Shown: piece after piece, positions 54,476 to 63,206 of the stretch
How the letters are laid out: each line of letters opens with the position of its first letter
How positions within the stretch are numbered: position 1 is the first letter of the stretch
Source: Pelomonas paludis
GTDB taxonomy: Bacteria > Pseudomonadota > Gammaproteobacteria > Burkholderiales > Burkholderiaceae_C
NCBI RefSeq assembly: GCF_039872745.1
Contig: NZ_JBDPZD010000007.1
Location: 1 to 64,000, forward strand
DNA length: 64,000 nucleotides
Direction: 5' to 3'
Program-made: the position numbers and the translations under genes
The notes under the pieces: generated by a model
The model's input: only the letters and a program-made list of their open reading frames with translations
The model's database searches: none
What the model was told of the DNA's origin: nothing

Positions 54476-55697
54476 GGATGGCCACCACCGGGTCCAGCCG
54501 CGCGGCGCGCAGCGCAGGGGCAAAGGCCGCCAGCAGGCCGCTGAGGCTGGCCAGCAGCAAGGCGGTGGCGTAGAGGCTGGGCTGTGCCTCCAGCACGAAG
54601 AGCGGCGTGCCATCGGGGTTGCGCTCCAGCTGCTGCCACAGCCACAGGCCCGCCGCGCCGGCCGCGCTGCCAGCCACCGAGCCCGCCAGGCCCAGCAGCC
54701 CGCCCTGAAGCAGGAAGAGCCGCAAGATCTGCCCCCGGCGCACGCCCATGGCCCGCAGGATGCCGATCTCGCGCGACTTCTGAACCACCGACACCACCAG
54801 CACGCTGGCAATGCCAAAGGCCACCGACAGCCCGACAAAGAGCCGAATGGCGGTGTTGGCCGTGCTCTGCGCGCTGATGGCGGCAAAGAACTGGGCGCTG
54901 GTCTTGATCCAGCTGTCGGCCTGCACGCCGGTGGCGGCGGTGATGCGCTGGGCCATGCGCTCGGCGGCGTAAACGTCGTCCAGGGTCACGTCCAGGCTGG
55001 TCACGCCGCCGGGCAGGCCCAGCAGGCTTTGCGCGGTGTGCAGCGCCAGGTAGGTGGTGCGCTGGTTGGCGCCCTTGTTGCCGAGGTCAAAGATGCCCAG
55101 CACGTTCAGCACCACGGCACCGCCGGCGGCGGTGCTGAGCCGCAGCTTGTCGCCCAGGTCCAGGCCCAGGTCGCTGGCCAGGTCGATGCCGATCAGGATG
55201 TCGGCCGAGCCGACGTCGCCCCGGCCGCGCACCAGCTTGCCCGGCACGTCGACGATGCGGTAGTAGTCCGGCGGGTCCATGCCCAGGATGGACACCGCCC
55301 TGCTGGCACTGCCGCGCAGGGCCAGCGCCGAGCCCGACACCAGGGGCGCCACCACGCGCACGCCGGGCATCGCGCGGATCTGCCCGGCCACGGCCTGCCA
55401 TTGGTCAATCGACTTGAGCCGCTGCAGTGGCGGCTGCACGGTGGCGGCCTCCAGCTCGGGGCCACCGCCGCGCAGCGGGCGCGTCACCTCCACCGGAGGC
55501 AGCAGCTGGATGTGGGCCTGCGCCGTCAGCACCCGGCGGATGAAGTTGGCCTGCATGCCGCTCAAGAGCGCCGACATGAACACGATCACGCCCACCCCGA
55601 TGGCGATGCCGCCGATGATGAAGAGCGTCTGCAAACGCCCGTCGCGCAGGAAGCGCACCGCGACGATCACTTCAAAGGGCAGCCAGCTGTTGCGCAT
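54468..55697 (-). CDS. FtsX/MacB-type ABC permease
   Basis: Membrane protein of 409 aa: one N-terminal helix (TLFIIGGIAIGVGVIVFMSALLSGMQ), a large periplasmic domain and three C-terminal helices, the MacB/LolC topology. EIGILRAMGVRRGQI is the conserved cytosolic segment that contacts the ATPase. The ATG at 55697 starts the family N-terminus. It lies 10 nt after the adaptor gene. Confidence 0.93.
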   Translation of the reverse strand: MRNSWLPFEVIVAVRFLRDGRLQTLFIIGGIAIGVGVIVFMSALLSGMQANFIRRVLTAQAHIQLLPPVEVTRPLRGGGPELEAATVQPPLQRLKSIDQWQAVAGQIRAMPGVRVVAPLVSGSALALRGSASRAVSILGMDPPDYYRIVDVPGKLVRGRGDVGSADILIGIDLASDLGLDLGDKLRLSTAAGGAVVLNVLGIFDLGNKGANQRTTYLALHTAQSLLGLPGGVTSLDVTLDDVYAAERMAQRITAATGVQADSWIKTSAQFFAAISAQSTANTAIRLFVGLSVAFGIASVLVVSVVQKSREIGILRAMGVRRGQILRLFLLQGGLLGLAGSVAGSAAGAAGLWLWQQLERNPDGTPLFVLEAQPSLYATALLLASLSGLLAAFAPALRAARLDPVVAIRG

Positions 55698-55707
55698 GGT
55701 GGCTGCT

Positions 55708-56940
55708 TCAGCGCGCTGGCGTGGCCCGGGCGCGCACGCGCTGGCCGTCATGCACGGCATCAGCCCCCGTCACCAGCGTATCGCCGGCCTGCAGGCCGTC
55801 CAGCACCTCGGCCACGCCGGCAGCCTTGAGGCCCAGGTGCACCGTCTGCTGCCTGGCGCGCCCGTCCTGCAGCTTGAGCACCCAGGGCGCCGGCCCGTCG
55901 GGCTCGTGCACGGCATCCAGGCCGATCACCAGCGCCTGCGGCCGCCGGGCGATCTCGATGTCCACCGAGACCGTCATGTCCTGCGCCAGGTTGGGCGGGG
56001 GCTGCGGCACGTCCAGCTTGACCTGGACCGAACCCGTCTGCGCGTTGACCCCCGGGTTGATGTAAGCCAGCGTGGCAGCAAAGCGCTGGCCGGGAAAAGC
56101 GTCGGCCGAGGCCAGGGCCGACTGGCCCAATGCCAGCCGGCGCAAATGCCGCTCGTCCAGGTCCACGACCAGCTGCGTCTGCCCTTCGGGCGAGAGCACC
56201 AGCAGGGTCTTGCCCGGCTGCACCACGTCGCCGACCTCGACGTTGCGGTCGATCAGGGTGCCCGCGCGCGGCGCCGTGATGCGGGTGTAGCGCAGCCGCG
56301 CGCGCGCCACATCCAGGCCCGCTTCGGCCTGGGCCAGGTTGGCCTCGGCCAAGGCGTAGTCGCTGCCGCTGGGCTGGCCGGACTCCCACTGCTTGCGGGC
56401 ACTCTCGCGCGCCGCTGCGGCCAGCTCCAGCGCCTTGCGTGCTTCGTCCAGTGCGGCCGAGCCGATGAAGCCCTGGCGGAACAGGTCCTCACTGCGCGCT
56501 GCAGCGGCGCGGGCGGTATCCAGTGTGGCGCGGGCCTGGCGCAGCGCCTGCTCAGCCACGGGCGCCTGCACCTCGCGCAACTGGCGCAGCCGCACCTGGG
56601 CCTGGGTCACGGCCAAGGCGGCCTGCTTTTCCAGCGCCCGGGCCTCGGCCGATTGCAATTCGATCAGCAACTGCCCGGCCGTCACGGCCTGGCCCTGACG
56701 CACCGGCACGGCCACCACGGCCCCGGTGATCTGCGCGGCGATGTCGGCCCGGTGCGGCGCCTGCACACGGCCGCTGGCCACCACGGTCTGCACCAGGTCC
56801 CGGCGCTGCACCGCCTGCGTCGCCACCTCCACCCCCCGCCAGGCGCGCCAGCCCCAGGCAGCCCCGGCCAGCACGGCCAGCGCTGCCACAGCCAACAAAA
56901 GTTTGCGTCTGGAGCCGGTCGGCGAGGTCTCTGTGCTCAT
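55708..56940 (-). CDS. HlyD/MacA-type membrane fusion protein
   Basis: Periplasmic adaptor of 410 aa: one N-terminal membrane helix (KLLLAVAALAVLAGAAWGW), a lipoyl-like half motif, a coiled-coil hairpin (about 115-200) and the barrel part containing TRITAPRAGTLIDRNVEVGDVVQPGKTL. It links the ABC pump to an outer-membrane exit. No TolC-type gene is adjacent. First gene of the three-gene exporter; substrate unknown. Confidence 0.93.
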   Translation of the reverse strand: MSTETSPTGSRRKLLLAVAALAVLAGAAWGWRAWRGVEVATQAVQRRDLVQTVVASGRVQAPHRADIAAQITGAVVAVPVRQGQAVTAGQLLIELQSAEARALEKQAALAVTQAQVRLRQLREVQAPVAEQALRQARATLDTARAAAARSEDLFRQGFIGSAALDEARKALELAAAARESARKQWESGQPSGSDYALAEANLAQAEAGLDVARARLRYTRITAPRAGTLIDRNVEVGDVVQPGKTLLVLSPEGQTQLVVDLDERHLRRLALGQSALASADAFPGQRFAATLAYINPGVNAQTGSVQVKLDVPQPPPNLAQDMTVSVDIEIARRPQALVIGLDAVHEPDGPAPWVLKLQDGRARQQTVHLGLKAAGVAEVLDGLQAGDTLVTGADAVHDGQRVRARATPAR

Positions 56941-57114
56941 GTTCGCCAGTCTGGCGCCAGAGCGCGGCACCGCGCTTGACGCAACGCAAGCGCCCCTAAA
57001 GCGCCCCTCAAAGCGTGCCGGCTGTCACAACCACCCCGCCCCGGGAATCCGATCGCCCAAACAGACGTGGCAGACTGCTTGCTTATTCCGCCTCCCGCGA
57101 GCACTGCGAGCACC

Positions 57115-58305
57115 ATGTCCGACAACGTCCCTGCAGCCCTGGGTCAAGCGATCCTGGGCTCCGTCGCGCTGGGTTACGCCCCGGTCATCGACCGCCAGCG
57201 CAACATCCTCGCGACCCGGCTCACCCTCGCTCCGCTGCGCGCCGAGGCGGGCCTTGACCATGCCGCCACGCTGCCCGCGCTGAGCGCCGTCTGGCCCAAG
57301 GGCGGCGAGCTGCTCAGCCCCAAGAGCGAGGCCCTGCTGGCCGAGTTGCTGACCCACCCGCCGGCCGAGCCGGTGCAGATCGAAGTGCCCGCCTTCGTGG
57401 CGGCCGACGAAGCCCGCGCCGAAGCCCTGCTCGCCCTCAAGGCCGCTGGCCACACCCTGGTGCTGGCCGGCCTGCCCAATGCCCCACTCGCGCCCGCCGT
57501 GGCCAGCGCGTTCAAACACGTCACGCTGGACCCGAGCCAGGCCGCCGCCGCGCCGGCCGGCGTGCAGGTCATGCACACCGGCGTGCAAGGCATGGACGCC
57601 ATCGAAGCCAGCTTCAAGGCCGGCGCGGTGGCCGTCATCGGTTGGCCCATGGACGGCGCCTACAACGCCGCGCCCGCCAGCGGCAAGACCGAGATCGCCG
57701 CCGACCTGCAAGTCATCGTCGAGCTGATGTCGCGCGTGGACCAGGGCGACGACATCGAGCGCCTGGAGCAAACGCTCAAGCGCGACCCCAGCCTCGCCTT
57801 CAAGCTGCTGCGCTACCTCAACTCGGCCGCCTTTGGCCTGCCGGTGGAGGTGACCAGCTTCCGCCACGCCATCATGTTGCTCGGCTATGCGCGGCTCAAG
57901 CGCTGGCTGGCCCTGCTGCTGACGACCGCCAGCAAGGACCACAACATGCGCCCGATCATGTTCGGCGCGCTGCGGCGCGGCCTGCTGCTGGAAGAGCTGG
58001 CCCAGAGCTTCGAGGAGCGCGAGATGCGCGACGAGATGTTCATCTGCGGCCTGTTCTCGCTGCTGGACCACATGCTCAAGCAGCCCTTCGAGAAGCTGCT
58101 GCAGTCCATCCCCATGCCCGAGCGCGTGCGCCAGGCCCTGGTGGACGAGACCGGCCCCTATCAGCCCTATCTGGAGCTGGTGCATGCCATCGAGGCCGGC
58201 AGCCTGTTCGACATCCGGAGCAGCTGCGACAGCCTGATGCTGGCCGCCGGCGAGCTCAACGCTGCCATCCTGCGGGCGCTGTACAAAGCCAGCCAGATCG
58301 AGTGA
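57115..58305 (+). CDS. HDOD-domain protein with degenerate EAL-like N-terminus
   Basis: Signalling protein of 396 aa. Residues about 10-190 follow the outline of an EAL domain (LGYAPVIDRQRNILATRLTL ...) without the catalytic EAL or DD residues. Residues about 200-390 form an HDOD domain (SRVDQGDDIERLEQTLKRDPSLAFKLLRYLNSAAFG). Such YuxH-like proteins act as regulators rather than enzymes. It is first in a plus-strand signalling run and starts at the ATG 57115. Confidence 0.9.
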   Translation: MSDNVPAALGQAILGSVALGYAPVIDRQRNILATRLTLAPLRAEAGLDHAATLPALSAVWPKGGELLSPKSEALLAELLTHPPAEPVQIEVPAFVAADEARAEALLALKAAGHTLVLAGLPNAPLAPAVASAFKHVTLDPSQAAAAPAGVQVMHTGVQGMDAIEASFKAGAVAVIGWPMDGAYNAAPASGKTEIAADLQVIVELMSRVDQGDDIERLEQTLKRDPSLAFKLLRYLNSAAFGLPVEVTSFRHAIMLLGYARLKRWLALLLTTASKDHNMRPIMFGALRRGLLLEELAQSFEEREMRDEMFICGLFSLLDHMLKQPFEKLLQSIPMPERVRQALVDETGPYQPYLELVHAIEAGSLFDIRSSCDSLMLAAGELNAAILRALYKASQIE

Positions 58306-58354
58306 GCCGGCGTGGCCGCGCGCACTCCCTCCCCCGCCCCCTGATCTGACGGCC

Positions 58355-60796
58355 ATGCAGGCACACCTGCTTGAACTGATCTCGGACCCGGTGCTCACGC
58401 TCCGGTCCGATTTGTCGTTGCTGCGCGTCAACCCGGCCGCGCGCGACTGGCTGGGCCACGACCCTGGCGAAGGCTGGGTGCGCCTGCGCCAGGCCGCCGG
58501 CAGCGTCCTCGAAGACTGGCTGCGCGCCTGCACCCACGCGCTGGAAGTGGGCCGTGCCGCACCGCCCGCACCGGCCCTGGCCCTGGGCGGTGGCCGCCAT
58601 GTGCTGCCCACCTTGCTGCGCGACCGCCCGCTGTGGCATCTGCACTTCCGGCCCGACATCGGCTCCGAGCGCCATGCCCGCGCTCAGGCCGCCGACGCCC
58701 AGGCCGAGCTGGCCGCCTGGTTCGACCTCTGCGCCGACCCCCTGCTGCTGGCCGACGACGGCGGCCTCATCCTGCGCAGCAATGCCGCCTTCCAGGCCCT
58801 GTGCCTGGGCCAGCCGGGCAGCATGCACGAGACCTCGCCCGCCATGCAGAAGCTGCTGGGCTGGACAGCGGCCGGCTTTGGCGGCGAGACCCTGACCGAA
58901 GGCCCCGTGGTGGACCCGCAAGGCCGCACCCGCTGGCTGCGCGTGCGCCTGCGCCGCCTCAGCGCCGGCGCGCGTGGCCGCTGGCTCGGCGTGCTGGAGG
59001 ACCACACCGCCGAACACGAACGCGACCTGGCCCAGCAGCAGCTCGACGCGCTGATGGACACCGCCGAAGCGGGCCTGGCCACCTTCCACCCCGACGCCGG
59101 CTGGCTGCGCCCACCGCGCCGCAATGGCAATGGCCGCCCGGCGCGGGGCCTGCAGGGCTCGCTGCAAGGCATCAGCCGCGACATGGTGGACCCGGCCTCG
59201 CTGGCCGAGTTCGAGCGCCTGCAACGCGCCCTCAAGAAGGGCGAGCCCGTCGAGGCCCGCTACCAGGTCAGCCACCCCGAGCTGGGCCGCCGCTGGCTGC
59301 TCACGCGCGTGGCGCCCGGCCAGCTCTCGGGCGGCCGGCGCAGCACCTCGGTCGTCACGCTCGACGTCACCGCCCAGGCGCAAGCCGAGTCCGCGCTGCA
59401 GACGCGCGCCGCCAACGAGCGCGCCATCCTCGACTCGGTGCTGGTCGGCATCGTCAGCGTCGGGCCGCAGGGCATCGAGTGGATGAACGGCTCGGCCCGG
59501 CGCATGTTTGCCTGCGAGTTGGAAGACGTGGCCGGCCAGCCCATGGGCGTGCTGGCGCCGGACGACCGGCTGCACCCCTTCCACCGCAAGGACCTGGCCG
59601 ACGAAGAAGGCCAGGCCGAGATGTTCGAGTGCCAGCTGCAGGGCCGCGATGGGCGCGGCTTCTGGGTCATTGGCAACGTGGTGCAGACCGAGGGCGAAGA
59701 CGGTCTGCCGCGCCTGACCTATGCGCTGCTCGACATCGACCGCCGCCGCCAGGCCGAGGCCCAGAGCCGCCAGGCCCAGGCCACGCTCACCCGCATCATC
59801 GAAGCCGCACCGCTGGCCATCAGCCTCTACGACGCCGACACCCTGGCCATCGAGAAGCTCAACCAGGCCGCGCTCGACCTCGCCGGCCGCCCCGAGCACG
59901 AGCTGCTCGGCAGCCAGCCCGAAGACCTGTTCGGCACCGAGCAGGGCTCGCTGATCCGCTCCGACCTGCAGGCCGCCCTGGGCTCGCACGCCGTGACCCA
60001 GCGCGAATACCGCCTCGGCGACGGCGACCACCGCCGCGTCTGGGACGCCCGATTCCTGCACCTGGAAGGCAGCGACGGCACGCCCGAGCAGCTGCTGCTG
60101 GTGGCCAGCGACGTGACCGAGCACCGCGCCGCCGAAGAGGCACGCCTGCAAGCCGCCATCGCCCAGCGCGAGCTGCTGGTGCGCGAGGTGCACCACCGCA
60201 TCAAGAACAACCTGCAGGGCGTGGCCGGCCTGCTGCAGCAGATCGCGGCGCGCCGCCCCGAGGTGGCCGACGTGCTGCGCGAGGCCGTGGGCCAGGTGCA
60301 GGCCATCGCCCAGGTCTATGGCCTGCAGGTGGGCGCCGCCGGGCCGCTGATGCTGCGCCGCGTCTGGGAGGCCATCATCGGCTCGGTGCAGCGCATGCGC
60401 GGCCGGCCCATCCAGCATTCGGTCGAAGGCAATGCCGACCTCTGGACCCTGCCCGAGGCCGAATCCATCCCGATCGCGCTGAGCCTGAACGAACTGCTCG
60501 GCAACGCGCTGCGCCACAGCCCCACCGGCGACGTCGTGGGCCGTCTGATCTGCCATGACGACCACGTCGAGGTCGAGATCATCAACCCCGCGCGCCTGCC
60601 CGAAGGCTTCAAGCTGCAAAGCGTGCCGAGCGGCGTTTCGGGCCTTGGCCTGGTGCGCGCGCTGCTGCCCCGGCGTAGCGCGATCCTGAGCATCGAACAG
60701 GCCGGCGACAACGTGCTCTGCCGCCTCGATCTGCACCCCCCATGTGTGGGGAAGGCCCTGGGCGACAATGCCTCCATACACGGAGGAGTGCGGTGA
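58355..60796 (+). CDS. Multi-PAS sensor histidine kinase, HisKA_2 type
   Basis: Cytoplasmic kinase of 813 aa without an evident membrane helix. Several PAS-like modules occupy residues 1-590 (VLTLRSDLSLLRVNPAARDWLG; AERAILDSVLVGIVSV region; AQATLTRIIEAAPLAISLYDAD). The HisKA_2 box is EVHHRIKNNLQG with His613/His614, and the HATPase ends with SGVSGLGLVRALL. Its stop overlaps the GTG of the ANTAR regulator as GTGA, so the two form a coupled pair. The signal is unknown. Confidence 0.93.
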   Translation: MQAHLLELISDPVLTLRSDLSLLRVNPAARDWLGHDPGEGWVRLRQAAGSVLEDWLRACTHALEVGRAAPPAPALALGGGRHVLPTLLRDRPLWHLHFRPDIGSERHARAQAADAQAELAAWFDLCADPLLLADDGGLILRSNAAFQALCLGQPGSMHETSPAMQKLLGWTAAGFGGETLTEGPVVDPQGRTRWLRVRLRRLSAGARGRWLGVLEDHTAEHERDLAQQQLDALMDTAEAGLATFHPDAGWLRPPRRNGNGRPARGLQGSLQGISRDMVDPASLAEFERLQRALKKGEPVEARYQVSHPELGRRWLLTRVAPGQLSGGRRSTSVVTLDVTAQAQAESALQTRAANERAILDSVLVGIVSVGPQGIEWMNGSARRMFACELEDVAGQPMGVLAPDDRLHPFHRKDLADEEGQAEMFECQLQGRDGRGFWVIGNVVQTEGEDGLPRLTYALLDIDRRRQAEAQSRQAQATLTRIIEAAPLAISLYDADTLAIEKLNQAALDLAGRPEHELLGSQPEDLFGTEQGSLIRSDLQAALGSHAVTQREYRLGDGDHRRVWDARFLHLEGSDGTPEQLLLVASDVTEHRAAEEARLQAAIAQRELLVREVHHRIKNNLQGVAGLLQQIAARRPEVADVLREAVGQVQAIAQVYGLQVGAAGPLMLRRVWEAIIGSVQRMRGRPIQHSVEGNADLWTLPEAESIPIALSLNELLGNALRHSPTGDVVGRLICHDDHVEVEIINPARLPEGFKLQSVPSGVSGLGLVRALLPRRSAILSIEQAGDNVLCRLDLHPPCVGKALGDNASIHGGVR

Positions 60797-61371
60797 GCAA
60801 AGGCAAGATCCTGGTCGTGGACGATGACCGGCTGGTATTGGCCACGCTGAGCTATGGCCTGACCCAGGCGGGTTTCGAAGTCATCGACGCCGACAACGGC
60901 GACGACGCGATCCTGCTCGCCCGCGAGCAGCGGCCCCAGCTCGCCCTGCTCGACATCCGCATGGAAGGCCTGTCGGGCTTCGACGTCGCCGCTTACCTGC
61001 GCGACTACCTCAACACCCCCTTCATGTTCCTCTCGGCCTTTGCCGACGAGGAGACCCTGGCCAAGGTCAAGGAGCTGGGCGCGATCGCCTACCTCGTCAA
61101 GCCGCTCGACCTGCCGCAGATCGTGCCGGCCGTGGAGGCCGCGTTCTCACGTGTTGGCAGGGAGCCGCCGCCGCCGCCGCGCACCCCGGCCGCCGAGCTC
61201 GACGCCATCGCGCTGGCCGTGGGCGTGCTGATGCATCGCTACTCGCTGTCCCGACAGGCCGCCCACGAGCGCCTGATCAAGCTGGCGGCCCAGGAAGGCG
61301 TGACCCTGCACAGCCAGGCCGCGCGCCTGGTGGACGCTGTGGAGCTGCTCGCCAAGCCTGGCGAGGCCTGA
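60793..61371 (+). CDS. ANTAR-domain response regulator
   Basis: Regulator of 192 aa. The receiver has acidic Asp10-12, phospho-acceptor Asp54, Ser in LSAF and Lys in LVKPLD, all intact. After a Pro-rich linker the ANTAR RNA-binding domain spans about 134-188 (AIALAVGVLMHRYSLSRQAAHERLIKLA). ANTAR proteins antiterminate by binding paired hairpins in leader RNA. GGAGGA precedes the GTG start. The target RNA is not in the window as far as I can see. Confidence 0.95.
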   Translation: MSKGKILVVDDDRLVLATLSYGLTQAGFEVIDADNGDDAILLAREQRPQLALLDIRMEGLSGFDVAAYLRDYLNTPFMFLSAFADEETLAKVKELGAIAYLVKPLDLPQIVPAVEAAFSRVGREPPPPPRTPAAELDAIALAVGVLMHRYSLSRQAAHERLIKLAAQEGVTLHSQAARLVDAVELLAKPGEA

Positions 61372-61379
61372 CGTGAACT

Positions 61380-62708
61380 TCAGGCCAGCGTGAAGTAAAA
61401 GCGCGCGCCCTCCCCGGGCATGCTCTCGGCCCAGATCTCGCCGCCATGCCGGCGCACGATGCGCCGCGTCAAGGCCAGGCCCACTCCGGTGCCCTGAAAG
61501 TCGCTCGCGCTGTGCAGGCGCTGGAAAACACCGAAGAGCCGCTCGGCAAAGCGCATGTCGAAGCCGGCGCCGTTGTCCGACACGACGAACACGCGCCGAC
61601 CGCCCACCTCGCCACTGCGGAAGCCGATCTCGGCCTCCTCGACCTTGGCGCTGTACTTCCAGGCATTGCCCAGCAGGTTCTCCAGCGCCATGCGCAGCAG
61701 CGTCGGGTCGCCCTGCACGACCAGGCCGGGCTCGATGTCCACCTTGAGCACGCGCGAGGGCGCATTGCGGTGCAGCTCTTCAATGATGAACCCTGCCAGC
61801 TGCGACAGATTGACCGGCTGGTCCGACAGCGGCCGCGTCGAGAGCTGGCTGAGCGAGAGCAGCGCGTCGATCATGCCGTTCATGCGCGCCGCCGCGCCCT
61901 GGATGCGGTCCAGGTGGTCGTTGCCGATGCGGTCGAGCAAGCGGCCATAGTCCTCTTTGAGGATGCGCGCAAAGCCCTCGACCACGCGCACCGGCGCCCG
62001 CAGGTCGTGCGACACCGAGTAGCTGAAGGACTCGTACTCGGCGGCCAGGCTGCCGTCCACCTCGCCCCTGGGCGCCGCCTGCTCGGCATCCGCGCGCGCG
62101 GCGGTGCCGACATAGCCGGCCGGCCGGCCTTGCGCATCCAGAAGCGGCAGGCCGCGCAGGGTCCAGCGCTCGCCGCCGTCCAGCACGTCCAGCTCGCTGA
62201 AGGGCTGGCCCGACGCCATCCGCTCGCGCAGCAGCGCATCGCCCTCGGGGCAGCGGAAGCGCTCCCACAGCGCCTGCGTGGTGGGCCCGGCGCCCACCCA
62301 GCTGGACGCCACGGCGCCCTGCGGCGCCTGCCAGCGCACCAGGTGGTGCTGGGCGTCGGTGGCCCACTGCCAGGCGGGCTGCAGCTGCGACTGCATGTGC
62401 GCCAGCTGGCGCGCCTCGCGCAGCGGCTCACCCAATTTTTGGCGCGTGAAGCGCACGCCCACGTGCCAGCCCAGCGCCATCCCGGCCAGCACCATCAGTG
62501 AGCTGAGGAAAGAAGTCAGAACCAGGGCCGCGTGCGTGAAGCCGACGTCGTGGCCCCACCACTGCATAAGAGCCAGCACGAGCGCGACGCTGAGACCCAG
62601 GCAGAGCAGCAGCACCAGCACCAGCCCCAGCGCCACTGCCCAGACCCTCCACTTCTGCCGCCAGACGCGCGGCCGCGCGAGAACCTTGTCATCGCTGAGG
62701 CTGTTCAT
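61380..62708 (-). CDS. Membrane-bound sensor histidine kinase
   Basis: Kinase of 442 aa with two N-terminal membrane helices (about 23-49 and 57-82), a degenerate PAS-like part (about 110-205) and a HisKA domain with His234 in SYSVSHDLRAPV, then an HATPase with LGNAWKYS, DNGAGFDM and GTGVGLAL. It faces the ANTAR regulator tail to tail and is divergent from the HPt gene. No obvious dedicated regulator is adjacent on its strand. Confidence 0.93.
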   Translation of the reverse strand: MNSLSDDKVLARPRVWRQKWRVWAVALGLVLVLLLCLGLSVALVLALMQWWGHDVGFTHAALVLTSFLSSLMVLAGMALGWHVGVRFTRQKLGEPLREARQLAHMQSQLQPAWQWATDAQHHLVRWQAPQGAVASSWVGAGPTTQALWERFRCPEGDALLRERMASGQPFSELDVLDGGERWTLRGLPLLDAQGRPAGYVGTAARADAEQAAPRGEVDGSLAAEYESFSYSVSHDLRAPVRVVEGFARILKEDYGRLLDRIGNDHLDRIQGAAARMNGMIDALLSLSQLSTRPLSDQPVNLSQLAGFIIEELHRNAPSRVLKVDIEPGLVVQGDPTLLRMALENLLGNAWKYSAKVEEAEIGFRSGEVGGRRVFVVSDNGAGFDMRFAERLFGVFQRLHSASDFQGTGVGLALTRRIVRRHGGEIWAESMPGEGARFYFTLA

Positions 62709-62812
62709 CGAGCCATTGTAGGAGGGGCTATTCCACGAATTTATGCCCACCTTGTCACGCTCTGCGCACAAGTCTGAGCGCTAAAGTCTGGGCTGCCCTT
62801 TGGCCGCCCAAG

Positions 62813-63193
62813 ATGCACACCGCCTCCGCAGCTCCACCCCCACCGGCCGTCCTGGACGCCGAAGCGCTCGGCCGGTTGCGCGAGCTGGACCCGGCCGGCA
62901 AGAACCAGTTGCTCGCACGGGTCGTGACGGCCTTCTCAAAATCGCTCGAGCGCTTGTTGCCCGACCTCAGCCAGGCGCGCGGCCAGCAGCCGGCCGACCT
63001 GGACGGCATCCGCCGCGTCTGCCACACGCTGAAGTCCTCGTCCGCCAGCCTCGGGGCCCTGGCCCTGTCGCGGCGCTGCGCGGAGCTGGAAGCTGCCGCG
63101 CGAGACGGCAAGCTCACGGCCACCGACGCACGCCTGGACGACCTGCTGCAGGACATCGAGCAGGTGCGCGTTGCGCTGAACGCTCTCGTCTGA
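62813..63193 (+). CDS. HPt-domain phosphotransfer protein
   Basis: Single-domain protein of 126 aa. The phosphorylatable His71 is in CHTLKSSSASLGALALSRRCAELE, the classic HPt helix. Stand-alone HPt proteins pass phosphate between a kinase or hybrid kinase and a receiver. It is followed 13 nt later by a receiver-PAS gene and is divergent from a sensor kinase, so it probably links these in a phosphorelay. Confidence 0.92.
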   Translation: MHTASAAPPPPAVLDAEALGRLRELDPAGKNQLLARVVTAFSKSLERLLPDLSQARGQQPADLDGIRRVCHTLKSSSASLGALALSRRCAELEAAARDGKLTATDARLDDLLQDIEQVRVALNALV

Positions 63194-63206
63194 CCGCGCG
63201 CGCACC

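Noticed and set aside
58256..60781. 841-codon open frame opposite the HisKA_2 kinase
   Set aside because: Same shadow effect; the kinase frame has PAS, H-box and ATPase motifs, the opposite frame has none.
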